Below are positions 5,075-6,479 of a stretch of 6,479 nucleotides of DNA, in pieces. Made by a program: the position numbers and the translations under genes. The notes beneath the pieces are model-generated. The model did not search any database, was not told the DNA's origin, and saw only the letters and a list, made by a program, of their open reading frames with translations. Position 1 is the stretch's first letter, and each line of letters opens with the position of its first letter. Origin of the DNA: Bacteroidetes bacterium 4572_112 (lineage in GTDB: Bacteria > Bacteroidota > Bacteroidia > Bacteroidales > UBA1556); NCBI GenBank assembly GCA_002254285.1, contig NIUZ01000182.1, positions 1-6,479 of the forward strand, read 5' to 3'.

Positions 5075-6010
5075 ATGAAGGAGATAATAGCTGCTATTGA
5101 CCGAAAATTATTGAAGACCGAATTGAATGATAATACATTTGTTCGACGTACTAATAATGGTAATAAGGAGATTTTTATTGTTGATAATAAAAATGCCCCT
5201 AATACTATGTTAGAACTTGGTCGTTTGCGCGAGATTAGCTTTCGTGAAAGTGGTGGTGGAACTGGTAAAGAGGTGGATATTGATGAGTATGATACTTCTG
5301 ACAAACCATTTAAGCAATTATTAGTTTGGGACCCTGTCGAGGAGGAAATCGTTGGAGGATATAGGTTCCTTGAAGGACCTGAGATTTTAAAAGCAAGTTC
5401 AGAGAATCCTAATACACCTACATCACATCTATTCAATCTTAGCGATAGGTTTATTAATGATTTTTTGCCAATTACTATTGAGCTAGGTCGCTCATTTGTA
5501 CAACCATTATATCAACCAAATTATAATCTTCGTAAAGGTCTTTATTCTTTAGATAATCTTTGGGATGGCTTAGGTCAAATTATTGTTGACCAACCTCATA
5601 ACGAATATTATTTTGGTAAAATAACTATGTATCCTAGCTTCGACTCTGTGGCTCGTGATATGATTCATTATTTCCTAGAAATGAACTTTGGTGATGCCGA
5701 AAACCTTATTACACCAATTGAATCTTTGGGCTATAAAACTGATGTTAATGCATTTAAAGGTATGTTTGACGGTGATGATTATATTAAGGATTATAAAATA
5801 TTGAATAAGGCTGTACGCGAAAGAGGAGAGAATATTCCTCCATTAGTAAATGCTTATATGAATCTTAGCCCTAGTATGAAGTATTTTGGCACTGCCATTA
5901 ACGAAAGATTTGGTGATGTAGAAGAAACAGGAATCTTTATTAAGATTGCCGATATTTATAGTAATAAGAAAAATAGACATGTAAATAATATTATTAAAGA
6001 GAGAGTATAA
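5075..6010 (+). CDS. OlsB/GlsB-like amino acid N-acyltransferase (GNAT-type, hemolysin family)
   Basis: This 311-residue protein resembles the Acetyltransf_5 (OlsB-like) group, often labelled hemolysin. Recognisable blocks are LGRLREISFRESGGGTGKEVDIDEYD (48-73), LVWDPVEEEIVGGYR (83-97), the core ELGRSFVQP (136-144) and PPLVNAYMNLSPSMKYFGTA (255-274) followed by FGDVEETGIFI. OlsB moves a 3-hydroxyacyl group from acyl carrier protein to the amino group of ornithine. GlsB of Bacteroides does the same to glycine, giving commendamide. The gene lies 126 bases after a PlsC-like O-acyltransferase on the same strand, which is the expected partner for turning the single-chain product into a two-chain lipid. 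Choice of glycine, ornithine or another amino acid cannot be read from the sequence. No membrane span or signal peptide is seen. The ATG at 5075 fits the promoter and gives a normal family N-terminus. engB follows after 49 bases. Confidence 0.83.
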   Translation: MKEIIAAIDRKLLKTELNDNTFVRRTNNGNKEIFIVDNKNAPNTMLELGRLREISFRESGGGTGKEVDIDEYDTSDKPFKQLLVWDPVEEEIVGGYRFLEGPEILKASSENPNTPTSHLFNLSDRFINDFLPITIELGRSFVQPLYQPNYNLRKGLYSLDNLWDGLGQIIVDQPHNEYYFGKITMYPSFDSVARDMIHYFLEMNFGDAENLITPIESLGYKTDVNAFKGMFDGDDYIKDYKILNKAVRERGENIPPLVNAYMNLSPSMKYFGTAINERFGDVEETGIFIKIADIYSNKKNRHVNNIIKERV

Positions 6011-6059
6011 TTCTCGTTTAGTATTATTAATAATAATTCCCCCATTTAATAGAAGTAAT

Positions 6060-6479
6060 ATGATTATCAAAACAGCAAGTTTCGTAAAAAGTAGTGCAGT
6101 ACATACTCAATGTCCTGAAATGAATATGCCAGAGTTTGCTTTTATTGGTAGATCAAATGTTGGTAAATCATCTTTGATTAATGCCATTACTAATCACAAA
6201 AAACTCGCTAAAACCTCAGGAACTCCCGGTAAGACTCAGCTTATAAATCATTTTATTATTAATGAGCAGTGGTATTTGGTGGATTTGCCAGGATATGGCT
6301 TTGCCAAAATTTCGAAAAAAATGCGTGCTGAATGGGAGATAATGATTAACGATTACCTTTATAGTCGCGAAAATTTGATGAATACATTTATTCTTGTCGA
6401 CTCGCGCCATAGTCCACAGAAAAATGACCTCGAACTTATTTCTATTTATGGCGAAAAAGGCTTGCCTTTTAGCATTATT
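6060..6479 (+). CDS. engB: Ribosome-assembly GTPase EngB (YsxC/YihA), 3'-truncated by window
   Basis: The frame opens at ATG 6060 and stays open for 140 codons to the last base. The Walker A loop FIGRSNVGKSSL (28-39), the switch I region TSGTPGKTQLINHF (52-65) with its threonine, and the Walker B block LVDLPGYGFAK (73-83) are diagnostic of the EngB branch of TRAFAC GTPases. The visible part ends at LPFSII, just where the guanine-specificity motif TKxD should begin. The remaining third, roughly 60 residues, lies beyond the window. EngB binds GTP and helps mature the large ribosomal subunit in the cytosol, and it is essential in several bacteria. No promoter box is visible in the 49-base gap after the N-acyltransferase, so it is probably read through from that gene. 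Confidence 0.95.
   Translation, partial: MIIKTASFVKSSAVHTQCPEMNMPEFAFIGRSNVGKSSLINAITNHKKLAKTSGTPGKTQLINHFIINEQWYLVDLPGYGFAKISKKMRAEWEIMINDYLYSRENLMNTFILVDSRHSPQKNDLELISIYGEKGLPFSII

Noticed and set aside
4709..5436. Open frames on the minus strand opposite the two acyltransferase genes
   Set aside because: They are antisense shadows of well-supported genes, with no recognisable domains and no promoter box of their own.
6023..6034. Perfect 12-bp palindrome ATTATTAATAAT before engB
   Set aside because: It is made only of A and T in an AT-rich spacer. It is expected by chance and shows no terminator T-run or known operator.
5843..6070. A 75-residue minus-strand frame across the end of the N-acyltransferase and the engB start
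   Set aside because: It is low-complexity, isoleucine-rich translation of AT-rich antisense DNA and overlaps two real genes.

Overview
The window looks like chromosomal DNA of an AT-rich member of the Bacteroidota. Three lines of evidence support this. Three gene starts carry a perfect Bacteroidota-type -7 box (TAAATTTG, consensus TAnnTTTG), Shine-Dalgarno sequences are essentially absent before the genes, and the proteins resemble Bacteroidota families (RuvC with a GKNVQSMLKLGRAQG block, HPLGGFDG acyltransferase, OlsB/GlsB-like N-acyltransferase). Class or genus cannot be fixed from the sequence alone. No tRNA, rRNA, CRISPR array, transposase or integrase was seen.

Layout, left to right. 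(1) Bases 2-742: the 3' part of a D-2-hydroxyacid/phosphoglycerate dehydrogenase gene whose start lies outside the window. (2) 743-1132: a 390-base spacer between convergent genes, rich in hairpins, a 14-bp direct repeat, CCTTCTCCTTT blocks and a fragment resembling a dispersed Bacteroidota repeat. (3) 1133-1687, minus strand: ruvC, the Holliday-junction resolvase, apparently starting at TTG. (4) 1719-2717 and 2721-3593, plus strand: a flippase-like multi-span membrane protein and a family 2 glycosyltransferase, 3 bases apart and divergent from ruvC. The glycosyltransferase seems to lack its usual C-terminal membrane segments. (5) 3594-4099: about 500 very AT-rich bases with one doubtful 37-codon ORF and inverted repeats, ending in a strong promoter. 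(6) 4100-4948 and 5075-6010: a PlsC-like O-acyltransferase and an OlsB-like N-acyltransferase, each with its own TAAATTTG box. (7) 6060-6479: the 5' part of engB (ysxC/yihA), an essential ribosome-assembly GTPase, cut by the window edge.

The most interesting part is the acyltransferase pair. A GlsB/OlsB-type enzyme puts a 3-hydroxyacyl chain on an amino acid, and a GlsA/OlsA-type enzyme esterifies the hydroxyl. Together they would make a phosphorus-free aminolipid (glycine lipid, the commendamide route, or ornithine lipid). The upstream membrane protein and glycosyltransferase may also act on lipid or envelope glycans, but nothing visible ties them directly to the aminolipid pair. The rest is housekeeping (serine-type or 2-hydroxyacid metabolism, recombination, ribosome assembly).
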